NCBI GenBank assembly: GCA_002699485.1 | Contig: PAAV01000040.1 | Span: 1-50,198 of the forward strand | Direction: 5' to 3' | Length of the DNA: 50,198 bases | Source: Chloroflexota bacterium | Lineage (GTDB): Bacteria; Chloroflexota; Dehalococcoidia; Lucifugimonadales; UBA2962 | In this document: one piece after another, positions 25,092 through 33,536 of the stretch | Position numbering within the stretch: the stretch's first letter is position 1 | Layout of the letters: each line of letters starts with the position of its first letter | Made by a program: the position numbers and the translations under genes | Notes under the pieces: model-generated | What the model was told of the DNA's origin: nothing | Databases searched by the model: none | Seen by the model: only the letters and a program-made list of their open reading frames with translations

Positions 25092-26319
25092 CTTTAAAAA
25101 CAAGAGAGCTGTTGTGCCCTCCAAATCCAAATGAATTACTGATCACTGAGTTTACATCAGTTTCCTTTGCTTTATTAGGAGTGTAGTTAAGGTCACATTC
25201 TGGGTCAGCATTTTGCAAGTTTATCGTGGGTGGAACAATATTATTTTTTATAGCTAGAACTGAGACAACTGCCTCAAGGGCTCCCGAAGCTCCTAAAAGA
25301 TGGCCTGTCATAGACTTGGTAGAGCTTATAGGGACCTTATAAGCATGTTCTTCGAAGACTGCTTTCATTGCAAGAGTCTCATATTTGTCATTCAAGGGAG
25401 TGGATGTGCCATGTGCATTAATGTAATCAATTTCATCCGGTACGATATTTGCCCGTTTCAGCGCACTTTTCATTGCTCTTGCTCCGCCTTCTCCACCTGG
25501 AGCAGGTTGAGTTACATGGTGAGCATCTGCAGAAGCTCCATATCCAACTAGCTCGGCTATGGGTTCAACGGATCTCTTTTCCATGCTTTTCAAGGTCTCT
25601 AGTACTAAAACGCCTGATCCTTCTCCACATACAAAACCATCCCTTTCTGCATCAAATGGTCGCGAAGCCTGCTCAGGGTTTTCATTATTTGTTGAAAGGG
25701 CATGACATGCATTAAAACCGGCTATACCAATCGGGCAAATAGACGCTTCCGTGCCGCCAGCGATAATTATATCCAAGTCATCTGCTTGCAATTGATTGAA
25801 AGCTGCTCCGATTGAATCAGCCCCACTCGCACACGCAGAAACAGTGGCTATGCTTGGCCCACGAGCCCCGATAGTCATCGAAACTTGACCGGATGCCATA
25901 TCTGGCAACATCATTGGAACAAAAAATGGAGATACTCGATTCGGCCCTTTTTCTGCAAGAACCTCAAGTTGATTTGATATTGTGATGATCCCGCCTATTC
26001 CACTAGCAATCATCACTCCAATGCGGGCTGAGTTACTTTGATTTATTTCTAACTTAGAGTGATCTACCGCTTGTAAGGCTGCTCCTATTGAAAGCTGTAC
26101 AAACCGGTCTAAACGCCTAATCTGTTTCTTTTCGATGTAGTCAGCTGGTTCAAAGTCAGTAATTTCTGCGGCGATTTGAGTTTTGTAATTTTCAGCATCG
26201 AACGAAGTTATTTTCCCAATTCCAGACTTACCTGAAATTAAAGATTCCCAGGTATCTACAATGTTTAATCCAACAGGAGTTATCGCTCCCAAACCTGTGA
26301 CGAATACACGGTTTGACAT
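25078..26319 (-). CDS. fabF: Beta-ketoacyl-ACP synthase II
   Basis: The 413-residue condensing enzyme extends acyl-ACP chains in fatty-acid synthesis. The catalytic set is C163 (SACASGADS), H303 (NAHGTSTPLND) and H340 (KSMTGHLLGASG). ATG 26319 is preferred over the TTG at 26337: GGAG lies at 26332-26335 and the length then equals the family norm. No other fab gene or acyl carrier protein is adjacent, so this gene is apart from the usual cluster. It overlaps the start of recJ and diverges from mtaB. Confidence 0.95.
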   Translation of the reverse strand: MSNRVFVTGLGAITPVGLNIVDTWESLISGKSGIGKITSFDAENYKTQIAAEITDFEPADYIEKKQIRRLDRFVQLSIGAALQAVDHSKLEINQSNSARIGVMIASGIGGIITISNQLEVLAEKGPNRVSPFFVPMMLPDMASGQVSMTIGARGPSIATVSACASGADSIGAAFNQLQADDLDIIIAGGTEASICPIGIAGFNACHALSTNNENPEQASRPFDAERDGFVCGEGSGVLVLETLKSMEKRSVEPIAELVGYGASADAHHVTQPAPGGEGGARAMKSALKRANIVPDEIDYINAHGTSTPLNDKYETLAMKAVFEEHAYKVPISSTKSMTGHLLGASGALEAVVSVLAIKNNIVPPTINLQNADPECDLNYTPNKAKETDVNSVISNSFGFGGHNSSLVFKGVDR

Positions 26320-26515
26320 AATTATTAATATCTCCAATGCTATCAGCCGATAGATTTATCACTTAGGTAGCTTAATAAATATATAGCTGTTTATTTGCTG
26401 TATTTAATTTATTGCTAAACTAAACGAAGATTATATATCAGTCTTATAAAAATATAAGCCCGTTATAATTAAGTAATATAGTTTTTCACCCATTAGATCT
26501 CGCAATTATAATTAA

Positions 26516-27808
26516 ATGAACACTCAATTACACAATAAAGTATCCATTGAAACTCATGGATGCAAATTGAATCAAGCGGATTCCGGCAAATTAGCTCTTG
26601 AGTTTATTGAAGCTGGTTTTGAATTGGTCGAAAGCGGACAGCCAACAAATATCCATATTGTAAACACTTGCACTGTGACTCATGTTGCGGATCGTAAGGC
26701 AAGAAGATCACTTAGGGCCGCTAAAAGACAAAACCCAGAAGCAACAATTGTTGCGACTGGCTGTTACGTTGATCGCGATGAAAAATCATTATTAGAAATA
26801 CCAGAAATAGATATTGTTGCCAATAATGCTAATAAAGCCACTTTAGTAGGGGAGATTATAGCGAATCAAGGAGATGAATTCGTTAGTTGTACTTTAGGAA
26901 CCGATCAAGTACCGATTAATCTGAAAGCAATTAGAACTAGGGCATCCATTAAAATCCAAGAAGGCTGCGATCAAGTTTGTGCATATTGTATAGTCCCAAA
27001 AGTAAGAGGAAGAGAGCGAAGCATTCCTGCGGACAAATTAGTTGCCAGTATTCAAAATCTCGAGAACATTGGTTATAAAGAAATTATACTTACGGGGACT
27101 CAGCTAGGTACCTATGGGTTTGATATAACTCATGGACCTAATAAGTTACATCTTCTCATAGACCACATATTACAAAACACAACTGTTGAAAGACTAAGAG
27201 TTTCGTCTATTCAGCCACAGGAGATTAACTCTGACCTGCTTAGAGTCTGGGAAAACCCAAGAGTCTGCCCACACATGCATATCCCCTTGCAATCCGGCAG
27301 CGATGTAATTCTTAAAAATATGCGTAGGCGATATACAAGAATTGAGTATCTAAGCGCAATTAAAGCAGTTAAGTCTAAATTTTCAGATTTTTCACTTACC
27401 ACTGATATTATTGTTGGCTTTCCCGGAGAAAGTAAAAAGGATCACCTAGACACCGTTGATTTAGTTAAAAACGTAGAATTCTCGAAGTTACATGTTTTCC
27501 CATTTTCAGTTCGTCCCGGTACTACTGCGGCCCATTTAAATAATCAGGTTGCTTCATCGATTAAATCTTTTAGGGTTGATGAACTAATTCGTTTAGGGGA
27601 AGAGAAAAGTAGATCTTATCGAAAACAGTTGATTGGAACGGTTAGGCCTGTATTGTGGGAGGATCGCAAGAATCATAAATGGATAGGCCTTACAGACAAC
27701 TATGTTCGAGTATACCTAGGCGATGAAAGAGATCTGTATAACAAAATAACCCCGGTAATGATTGAAGAAGAATCAAATGGTTATTTAAATTGTCTGCTTG
27801 TAGAGTAA
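26516..27808 (+). CDS. mtaB: tRNA (t6A37) methylthiotransferase MtaB
   Basis: The 430-residue radical-SAM enzyme converts t6A to ms2t6A at position 37 of tRNAs that read ANN codons. The N-terminal domain has cluster cysteines C16 (THGCKLNQAD), C52 and C83. The radical-SAM cysteines are C151, C155 and C158 (EGCDQVCAYCIVP). A C-terminal TRAM-like RNA-binding region follows. The sequence after GC (KLNQAD) marks MtaB rather than MiaB or RimO. It starts at the ATG after a 196-base A+T-rich divergent region and converges with the class V aminotransferase, seven bases apart. Confidence 0.92.
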   Translation: MNTQLHNKVSIETHGCKLNQADSGKLALEFIEAGFELVESGQPTNIHIVNTCTVTHVADRKARRSLRAAKRQNPEATIVATGCYVDRDEKSLLEIPEIDIVANNANKATLVGEIIANQGDEFVSCTLGTDQVPINLKAIRTRASIKIQEGCDQVCAYCIVPKVRGRERSIPADKLVASIQNLENIGYKEIILTGTQLGTYGFDITHGPNKLHLLIDHILQNTTVERLRVSSIQPQEINSDLLRVWENPRVCPHMHIPLQSGSDVILKNMRRRYTRIEYLSAIKAVKSKFSDFSLTTDIIVGFPGESKKDHLDTVDLVKNVEFSKLHVFPFSVRPGTTAAHLNNQVASSIKSFRVDELIRLGEEKSRSYRKQLIGTVRPVLWEDRKNHKWIGLTDNYVRVYLGDERDLYNKITPVMIEEESNGYLNCLLVE

Positions 27809-27815
27809 TTGATAA

Positions 27816-28943
27816 CTAAATAACTTGCTTGAGCGCATCTTCAAGTCTTTTAACCGCAGCATCCACATCTTTAAGTTTGTCCAAGCCAAACAATCCAAGG
27901 CGGAATGCTTGATAATCATCTCCCTCATCACACTGAAGCGGAACACCTGCGGCAATTTGCATACCAATGTTTGAGAATTTTGAACCAGTATGGATCTCTT
28001 TGTCATTGGTGTAACTAACAACAACCCCTGGTGCTTGGTAACCTTTTTCAGAAACGCTAATGATGTTATGACTTTCAAGTAACAATCTAACTTTATCGCC
28101 TAACTCTTGTTGTTTTTTGCGAGCTTTGTCGAAGCCAAATTCTGCAGTTTCAGCAATTGTATCCCGAAAACGTTTAATTGCATCTGTGGGCATTGTGGCA
28201 TGATAAGCGTGAGTTCCATTTTCATAAGCTTGCATAATTTGCAGCCATTTAAGTAAGTCACAAGAAAAGCTAGTACTTTGAGTTTTATTAATTACCTCAT
28301 TTGCTTTAGCTGAAAGCATCACTAAACCGAATGCGGGAGAAGAACTCCAGCCCTTTTGAGGAGCACTGATTAATATATCTACACCAGTATCTTCGATGTC
28401 AACCCAGATAGCGCCTGACGCAATACAATCCAATACGAACATACCACCAACTGAGTGAACAGCGTCGGCAACAGTACGGATGTAGTCGTCTGGCAGGATG
28501 ATGCCAGATGAGGTTTCAACATGAGGGGCGAAAACCAGATTAGGTTTTTTGGTTTTGATCATATCTACCACTTCATTAATATCTGCCGGTGCAAATGGTG
28601 CTTGAGGGCCTACATTAACACGGGACGCTTTCATTACCGTTTCGTCAGATGGAATACTCCCTTTTTCAAAGATTTGAGACCATCGAAAACTAAACCAACC
28701 GTTGCGTAATATTAAGCAATTTTGGTTAGTTGCAAATTGACGAGCTACAGCTTCCATTGCATAAGTGCCGCCGCCAGGCACAACGATAACCGAATGTGCA
28801 TTGTAGACAGTTTTAAGTGATGTCGACACGTCATTCATGATGTCTTGGAATGATTGCGACATGTGATTAAGCGATCGGTCTGTATAAACAACCGAATACT
28901 CTAATAACCCATCAGGATCAATGTTTGGTAATAAGCCTGGCAT
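27816..28943 (-). CDS. Class V aminotransferase (alanine-glyoxylate / serine-pyruvate type)
   Basis: The 375-residue PLP enzyme has PGGGTYAMEA for phosphate binding, D172 (VLDCIAS) and the Schiff-base lysine K197 (SAPQKGWSSS). It resembles alanine-glyoxylate and serine-glyoxylate aminotransferases. The ATG at 28943 is chosen because GGAG lies six bases before it; the frame also opens at GTG 28955. The gene follows the MBL-fold and HemL-like genes on the same strand. A link to glyoxylate would fit the hydroxyacid dehydrogenases elsewhere in the window, but is inference. Confidence 0.87.
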   Translation of the reverse strand: MPGLLPNIDPDGLLEYSVVYTDRSLNHMSQSFQDIMNDVSTSLKTVYNAHSVIVVPGGGTYAMEAVARQFATNQNCLILRNGWFSFRWSQIFEKGSIPSDETVMKASRVNVGPQAPFAPADINEVVDMIKTKKPNLVFAPHVETSSGIILPDDYIRTVADAVHSVGGMFVLDCIASGAIWVDIEDTGVDILISAPQKGWSSSPAFGLVMLSAKANEVINKTQSTSFSCDLLKWLQIMQAYENGTHAYHATMPTDAIKRFRDTIAETAEFGFDKARKKQQELGDKVRLLLESHNIISVSEKGYQAPGVVVSYTNDKEIHTGSKFSNIGMQIAAGVPLQCDEGDDYQAFRLGLFGLDKLKDVDAAVKRLEDALKQVI

Positions 28944-28979
28944 TAGTAACTCCACTTAAAAAATATAAAATGACACAAC

Positions 28980-29003
28980 AATTCAATATAACAAAATTGA
29001 ATT
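28980..29003. promoter_or_regulatory. Inverted repeat upstream of the class V aminotransferase
   Basis: AATTCAAT (28980-28987) and ATTGAATT (28996-29003) are perfect 8-base complements around an 8-base spacer, between the MBL-fold stop and the aminotransferase start. It could be an operator or a weak hairpin. The sequence is A+T rich. Confidence 0.35.
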
Positions 29004-29017
29004 AAAATTAATTAGAA

Positions 29018-29854
29018 TTAAATATCTATTGGCCTTAATCCGTAAAGGCCACCACGTTGTTCAACGTATCCAGCATAGTTTTCCTGAGCATTTCCGAACA
29101 CCAACAACCAACCCTTGTCGCAGGCCATTGAGAGAACTTCACGTTTTGCTATTAAAGTTTTATTCGGAGAGTAGTCTAAAGAGCTTATACAGCCTGGAGC
29201 CAAGTGGTATGAAGTTGGCATTAAATCTCCTGCGTATGCAATTCTTTCACTACCGGATTCGATTAGAACAACCTGGTGTCCTATGCTTGGGCCATCTGTC
29301 ATGAAAGTAGTTATACCAGGTGCAATTTTATAATTTCCTTCTATAACTTCTAATAAATCTTTTTCGACTAATGGCGATACGTCATCTTTGTAATACAACG
29401 GAGCACCCCGTTCACTAGGATTAGTCGCTTGCTCTAACGCTGCTCGTTGAACCAAATATTTCGCTTTAGGAAAAGTGGGAAGAGTTTGACCGACTCGATC
29501 AACTTTTGTACATCCTCCAGCCCTATGGAACCGTAGATCCGTTAACACAACGGTGTCTATGTCTCTTGCAGTAAGGCCTTCTCTTTTTAGATTCTTAATC
29601 AATTTGTTACCAGCGGCTCCGTATGATTCCTTTAGTTTCTCCATACGTTTCGCGCCAATTCCGGTATCAATTAAGATATTCTGAGAACCCAACTGTATTA
29701 ATATGCAGTTTAAAGAGATCCTCACCCTATTGCTTCTATCAGGTTTTAGGTTTTTTTCCCACTGGATTTTTGGAACTGGTCCGAAAAGGGCACCTCCATC
29801 CAGAAGCAAAGTACCGTCCGTAACTACGTCTATTGATATATCACCGACCTTCAT
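29018..29854 (-). CDS. Metallo-beta-lactamase-fold protein lacking the HxHxDH metal motif
   Basis: The 278-residue protein has the MBL fold in its usual order, close to the AHL-lactonase-like hydrolases. The metal signature that normally reads THLHFDHAGG reads T-D106-L-R108-F-H110-R111-AGG here, so all four ligand positions are altered. H193 (SIGHQ) and D210 (YAGDL) remain, while the last histidine position is N255 (FGNAQ). The frame is intact and well placed, so this is not a decayed gene by itself; it may be a non-hydrolytic or regulatory protein. It lies between the HemL-like gene (21 bases upstream) and the class V aminotransferase on the same strand. Confidence 0.8.
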   Translation of the reverse strand: MKVGDISIDVVTDGTLLLDGGALFGPVPKIQWEKNLKPDRSNRVRISLNCILIQLGSQNILIDTGIGAKRMEKLKESYGAAGNKLIKNLKREGLTARDIDTVVLTDLRFHRAGGCTKVDRVGQTLPTFPKAKYLVQRAALEQATNPSERGAPLYYKDDVSPLVEKDLLEVIEGNYKIAPGITTFMTDGPSIGHQVVLIESGSERIAYAGDLMPTSYHLAPGCISSLDYSPNKTLIAKREVLSMACDKGWLLVFGNAQENYAGYVEQRGGLYGLRPIDI

Positions 29855-29875
29855 ACATTCTCCATTACACTTTAA

Positions 29876-31147
29876 TTAACTTAGTTTATCAACAATTGAC
29901 TTGAAAGCTTCAATTGTTTGCTCAGCATCTGACTCATCATGCTCCGTTGAAAGGTAAAACTTACTATCTCCTTTAAAAACGCCATGCTCTCTCAGTAGCT
30001 GATTAAATTTCATGAGTTTTGGCTTGTCTGCTTTCAGAGTAGAACGATAGTCCACTATCTCTTCATCCGTAAAAAACACATCAAATAATACTCCCTCACC
30101 AATTACTTTTGACGTTATGGATGCGTCGTTTAATGTATTGATGAGCCCAGTCTTAATTGTATTACCTATCTGATGCATCCTTTCATAGGTGCCAGGTTTT
30201 TTCAAAATTTTGACTGTGGCCAGTCCCGCAACTGCTGCTATTGGATTGCCGCTCAGTGTGCCTATCTGAGGCATCCATTCTTCAGCTTGAACCGCAGAAG
30301 CATCAAAATGTGACATGATATCTTCCCGACCTCCAACAGCTGTGAGAGGGAACCCCCCAGCTACAGCTTTGCCGAGAGAACAGATATCAGGAGTTATTCC
30401 ATAAAACTCTTGTGCGCCTCCGAAAGCAAAACGAAAAGACGTAACCACCTCATCAAATATCAAAGGAATCTCGTGCTGCAATGTAATTTGCCTTAGCATT
30501 TCAAGGAATCCTGGCTTTGGCGGTAATAGCCTTTGGAAAGGCTCGACAATTACACCTCCAAGTTCATTTTTATGTTCTTCAATTATAGACTGAGTGATCT
30601 CAATATCATTAAAGGGAGCTATTAGCATGGTTTCTGAAACGGCTGCCGGAATACCCCCGGAGTCAGATTTTGGTGCTGGAAATTCATTTGGATGTGCCGG
30701 CATCATACTTTGAAGGGCATAATCATTCATTCCATGAAACCCACCTTCAAACTTTAGTATTTTATCTTTCTTAGTAAAGGCCCTGGCAGCTCTCATTGCG
30801 TACATGGTCGCTTCAGTGCCAGTGCTCGAGAACCTTACTTTATCTACGCACTCCATCGCATTTGAAATTTCTTCAGCAAGTAAAATTGCTGGTTCATTAT
30901 TCGCAAAGAATGTAGTTCCGTTTTCCAATTGGCCCTTTACGGCATCCATGACTTCTGGGTGTGCGTGCCCAGTTATCATCGGGCCAGAACCCAACAGGTA
31001 ATCTATGTACTCATTACCCTCTACATCAGTTATTTTGCTACCAAGGCCACTGTCTATAATTACATCTGAAGACAAATTGCCTAGAGATCCTCCTGGCAAA
31101 AACTTGTGTGCTTTAGCTACTAGATCTTTGTTATTCTGTTTATTCAC
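29876..31147 (-). CDS. Glutamate-1-semialdehyde aminomutase-like class III aminotransferase
   Basis: The 423-residue PLP protein is closer to HemL than the tandem pair at 13.6-16.4 kb. It has GTEATMYAMRAAR for phosphate binding (110-122), D232 (IFDEVVTSFR) and PLP lysine K260 (SLGKAVAGGFP). HemL makes 5-aminolevulinate, but many relatives act on other amino acids. No tetrapyrrole genes are near, so the catabolic branch is more likely. It heads a minus-strand group with the MBL-fold and class V aminotransferase genes and diverges from the leucyl aminopeptidase gene. Confidence 0.85.
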   Translation of the reverse strand: MNKQNNKDLVAKAHKFLPGGSLGNLSSDVIIDSGLGSKITDVEGNEYIDYLLGSGPMITGHAHPEVMDAVKGQLENGTTFFANNEPAILLAEEISNAMECVDKVRFSSTGTEATMYAMRAARAFTKKDKILKFEGGFHGMNDYALQSMMPAHPNEFPAPKSDSGGIPAAVSETMLIAPFNDIEITQSIIEEHKNELGGVIVEPFQRLLPPKPGFLEMLRQITLQHEIPLIFDEVVTSFRFAFGGAQEFYGITPDICSLGKAVAGGFPLTAVGGREDIMSHFDASAVQAEEWMPQIGTLSGNPIAAVAGLATVKILKKPGTYERMHQIGNTIKTGLINTLNDASITSKVIGEGVLFDVFFTDEEIVDYRSTLKADKPKLMKFNQLLREHGVFKGDSKFYLSTEHDESDAEQTIEAFKSIVDKLS

Positions 31148-31177
31148 GCTAAATTCGTTCTCTCTTTTCTGTAATAC

Positions 31178-31207
31178 TTGATAAGCCGATTATAGCAAAG
31201 GTACACT
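31178..31207 (+). promoter_or_regulatory. Possible sigma70 promoter of the leucyl aminopeptidase gene
   Basis: TTGATA at 31178-31183 and TACACT at 31202-31207 are 18 bases apart. Transcription from here would start near 31214, which supports the downstream ATG at 31269 as the translation start. Confidence 0.35.
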
Positions 31208-31268
31208 CATAGTCGTGCTTTCTAAGCAACATTCACTAAAATATAGGGTAACAGGATATTTATCAAAT

Positions 31269-32771
31269 ATGAAATTACAAGTTAAAGCCGGAGATATAAC
31301 CGAACAAGAAGTTGACGCAATTGTGGTCAATGTATTTGAAGGCGTTTCACAGCCTGAAGGGGCCACTAAATCAGTAAATACAGCCATAAAAGACATCATA
31401 ACAAGCTTAATTGAAACGGGTGAAGTTAGAGGTAAATCAGGCGAATTAACGTTGATACATACCCAAAATTCAATTAAACCCAAACGTGTTTTAGTTGCAG
31501 GATTGGGACCTAAAGAAAAATTTAACCAGGATTCAATAAGATCTATCTCAGGAGCAATTATAAGATTCCTCAACGCTAAGAAGATAAAAACATACTCAAC
31601 GGTGTTACATGGAGGAGGAGAAGGCGGAATCAAAACAACTGTTGCGGCTCGTTCCATCGCAGAAGGCACCATTCTGGGAGCATATAAATTTAGCGAGCAT
31701 AAGTCGAAAAAGCAAAAACAGTACATAGAACAAGTAACCGTGGTAGAGATGGACAATTCTAAGGTTAAGGATATTAAACGCGGTATTGATGAAGGAGTAT
31801 CCATAGCATCTTCGGTTTCGTTGGCTCGAGATATGGTAAACCAGCCTGCCAACTACATGACTCCTTCCGATTTAGTAGATATTGCTACTGACATCTGTGA
31901 TGGCACTGACGTTGAGCTAGAGGTGTTCGATGAAAGTCGAATGCAACAACTAAAAATGGGAGCTTTGCTAGGCGTGGCTAAGGGAAGTGTTGTGCCTCCA
32001 AAAATGATAATAATGAAGTATCTAGGAGATGCTAAAAACCCTGATAACAACATAGGCTTGATTGGTAAAGGTATAACATTCGACTCAGGGGGTATATCTA
32101 TCAAACCGTCTGGCGGTATGGCTGCGATGAAAGGTGATATGGCAGGAGCAGCTTCGGTAATAAGTGCAATGAAGGCAATTACCGAACTAAAACCAAAGAT
32201 TAATGTAACCGCTATTGCTGCAGCTACCGAGAATATGCCAGGAGGGAATGCACAAAAGCCAGGAGATGTCGTTGTTGCAATGGATGGCACCACAATTGAG
32301 GTAGATAACACCGATGCGGAGGGTCGACTGGTCCTATCTGATGCTGTGTCATATGGAGTGCAGTTAGGGCTTAAACGAATTGTCGATGTAGCAACTTTAA
32401 CTGGCGCTATCGAGATAGCCTTAGGTAAGGTCACCACAGGAGCATTCAGCAATAACGATGAATTAGTCAGTCAGGTAATAGATGCAGGCACACAAGCTGG
32501 AGAGAAAATATGGGAATTACCTACTTTTGACGAATACAGAGAGTTATATAAAAGTGATGTTGCCGACTTAAAAAATGTAGGGGGTAGGCAGGCTGGTTCA
32601 ATAACTGGAGCTATGTTCATTGGAGAATTTGCAAAAGACGTTGCCTGGGTTCACTTAGACATTGCATCCACATCCACGTCACCTAAAACCTCCGGTATGA
32701 TAACCAGAGGAGCAACCGGAATTCCTGTTCGCACTTTAATATATCTAGTATTAGCACTGTCTAAGGGTTAG
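31269..32771 (+). CDS. pepA: Leucyl aminopeptidase (M17 family)
   Basis: The 500-residue cytosolic zinc/manganese aminopeptidase removes N-terminal residues from peptides. The C-terminal catalytic domain has GKGITFDSGG (K267, D272), KGDMAGAA (D290) and NTDAEGRL (D349, E351, R353), the signature of the family. The frame opens at 31215, but the family start pattern MKLQVKAGDI begins at 31269, with AGGA 12 bases upstream, so that ATG is chosen. The N-terminal macro-like domain is complete. Confidence 0.93.
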   Translation: MKLQVKAGDITEQEVDAIVVNVFEGVSQPEGATKSVNTAIKDIITSLIETGEVRGKSGELTLIHTQNSIKPKRVLVAGLGPKEKFNQDSIRSISGAIIRFLNAKKIKTYSTVLHGGGEGGIKTTVAARSIAEGTILGAYKFSEHKSKKQKQYIEQVTVVEMDNSKVKDIKRGIDEGVSIASSVSLARDMVNQPANYMTPSDLVDIATDICDGTDVELEVFDESRMQQLKMGALLGVAKGSVVPPKMIIMKYLGDAKNPDNNIGLIGKGITFDSGGISIKPSGGMAAMKGDMAGAASVISAMKAITELKPKINVTAIAAATENMPGGNAQKPGDVVVAMDGTTIEVDNTDAEGRLVLSDAVSYGVQLGLKRIVDVATLTGAIEIALGKVTTGAFSNNDELVSQVIDAGTQAGEKIWELPTFDEYRELYKSDVADLKNVGGRQAGSITGAMFIGEFAKDVAWVHLDIASTSTSPKTSGMITRGATGIPVRTLIYLVLALSKG

Positions 32772-32820
32772 ATTTACCTCTAGTGGCAATATAAAATACC
32801 TAATGTATTATTTGTAGTGT

Positions 32821-32898
32821 GGTGGGCGTGGCCAAGTTGGTTAAGGCGCCAGGTTGTGGCCCTGGAGATCGTGGGTTCGAATCCCATCGTCCACCCCA
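32821..32898 (+). tRNA. tRNA-His (anticodon GTG)
   Basis: The cloverleaf folds with a seven-pair acceptor stem (one G-U), an anticodon arm CCAGG/CCTGG with loop TTGTGGC (anticodon GTG), and T-loop TTCGAAT. The extra 5' G at 32821 faces C at 32895, the identity element of tRNA-His. CCA is encoded at 32896-32898. Confidence 0.95.
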
Positions 32899-32915
32899 TA
32901 AATTTTTGCAATCAT

Positions 32916-32991
32916 GCGCCCGTAGCTCAACGGATAGAGCGCTTGGCTTCGGACCAAGAGGTTGCGGGTTCGAATCCTGCCGGGCGTGCCA
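32916..32991 (+). tRNA. tRNA-Arg (anticodon TCG)
   Basis: The cloverleaf has acceptor arms GCGCCCG and CGGGCGT (first pair G-U), anticodon stem CTTGG/CCAAG with loop CTTCGGA (anticodon TCG), and T-loop TTCGAAT. CCA is encoded. It lies 17 bases after tRNA-His and is probably co-transcribed with it. Confidence 0.94.
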
Positions 32992-33015
32992 CGAATGGAA
33001 AACATAGGAGTTAAA

Positions 33016-33510
33016 ATGATAATCAGTTTGATAAGGCCTATAATAATTTTTTCATTGACTGCTATTTTTGCTATTGCATCAATTTCATGTTCGACAGAAG
33101 GTGTGACACTAGAACAATTTGCAACCTTATCAACTGAATTAGCAGCAACTCAAAACCAGGCACAAGAGTTAAAAATACAACTGGCTGACGCAGAGTTCAA
33201 AGTTTCCCAATATGAAAACACTCTAAGGGAATACACAACGATAGTTGATGCTGATTACCCAAATTTGATCAATCGAGTCGAACAGGCAAGATTGATAATC
33301 GAATTGATTACAGTAAGTTCAGCATATGATCAGGGTTTGGCGACTGATTTAGAAATGATGTCAGTGATGGCGAACGTTGATAAAATCGATAGTGCGGTAG
33401 TCAAATCAGGTTTAATTCAAATGATGGCAGACGGAGCGATTATGAGTGATGATGAAGCCGGTGAATTGATTTCGTCTTGGCTCGTTGAAGTACATAAGCT
33501 TTTACAGTGA
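33016..33510 (+). CDS. Coiled-coil lipoprotein of unknown function
   Basis: This 164-residue protein starts at ATG 33016, supported by GGAG at 33007-33010; the longer frame would begin inside tRNA-Arg. A hydrophobic signal ends at C25 (ASISC), the likely lipid-modified residue. Residues about 30-75 form a Gln/Ala/Leu-rich coiled coil, followed by a helical C-terminal part. I recognise no family. The coiled coil suggests oligomerisation or a spacer at the cell surface. The gene follows the tRNA pair closely and precedes the SDR gene by 26 bases. Confidence 0.7.
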   Translation: MIISLIRPIIIFSLTAIFAIASISCSTEGVTLEQFATLSTELAATQNQAQELKIQLADAEFKVSQYENTLREYTTIVDADYPNLINRVEQARLIIELITVSSAYDQGLATDLEMMSVMANVDKIDSAVVKSGLIQMMADGAIMSDDEAGELISSWLVEVHKLLQ

Positions 33511-33536
33511 TCTTTAGTTTATAAGGACACCAATAT

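Noticed and set aside
29876-31147. HemL for tetrapyrrole synthesis
   Set aside because: No other haem gene is present, and the neighbours are an aminotransferase and an MBL-fold protein; only the family is supported.
31190-32452. Two long antisense frames opposite the leucyl aminopeptidase gene
   Set aside because: The plus-strand protein has all M17 motifs; the antisense products show no family pattern.
32817-33014. Open frames running through the two tRNA genes
   Set aside because: They overlap clear tRNA cloverleaves and have no protein-like features.
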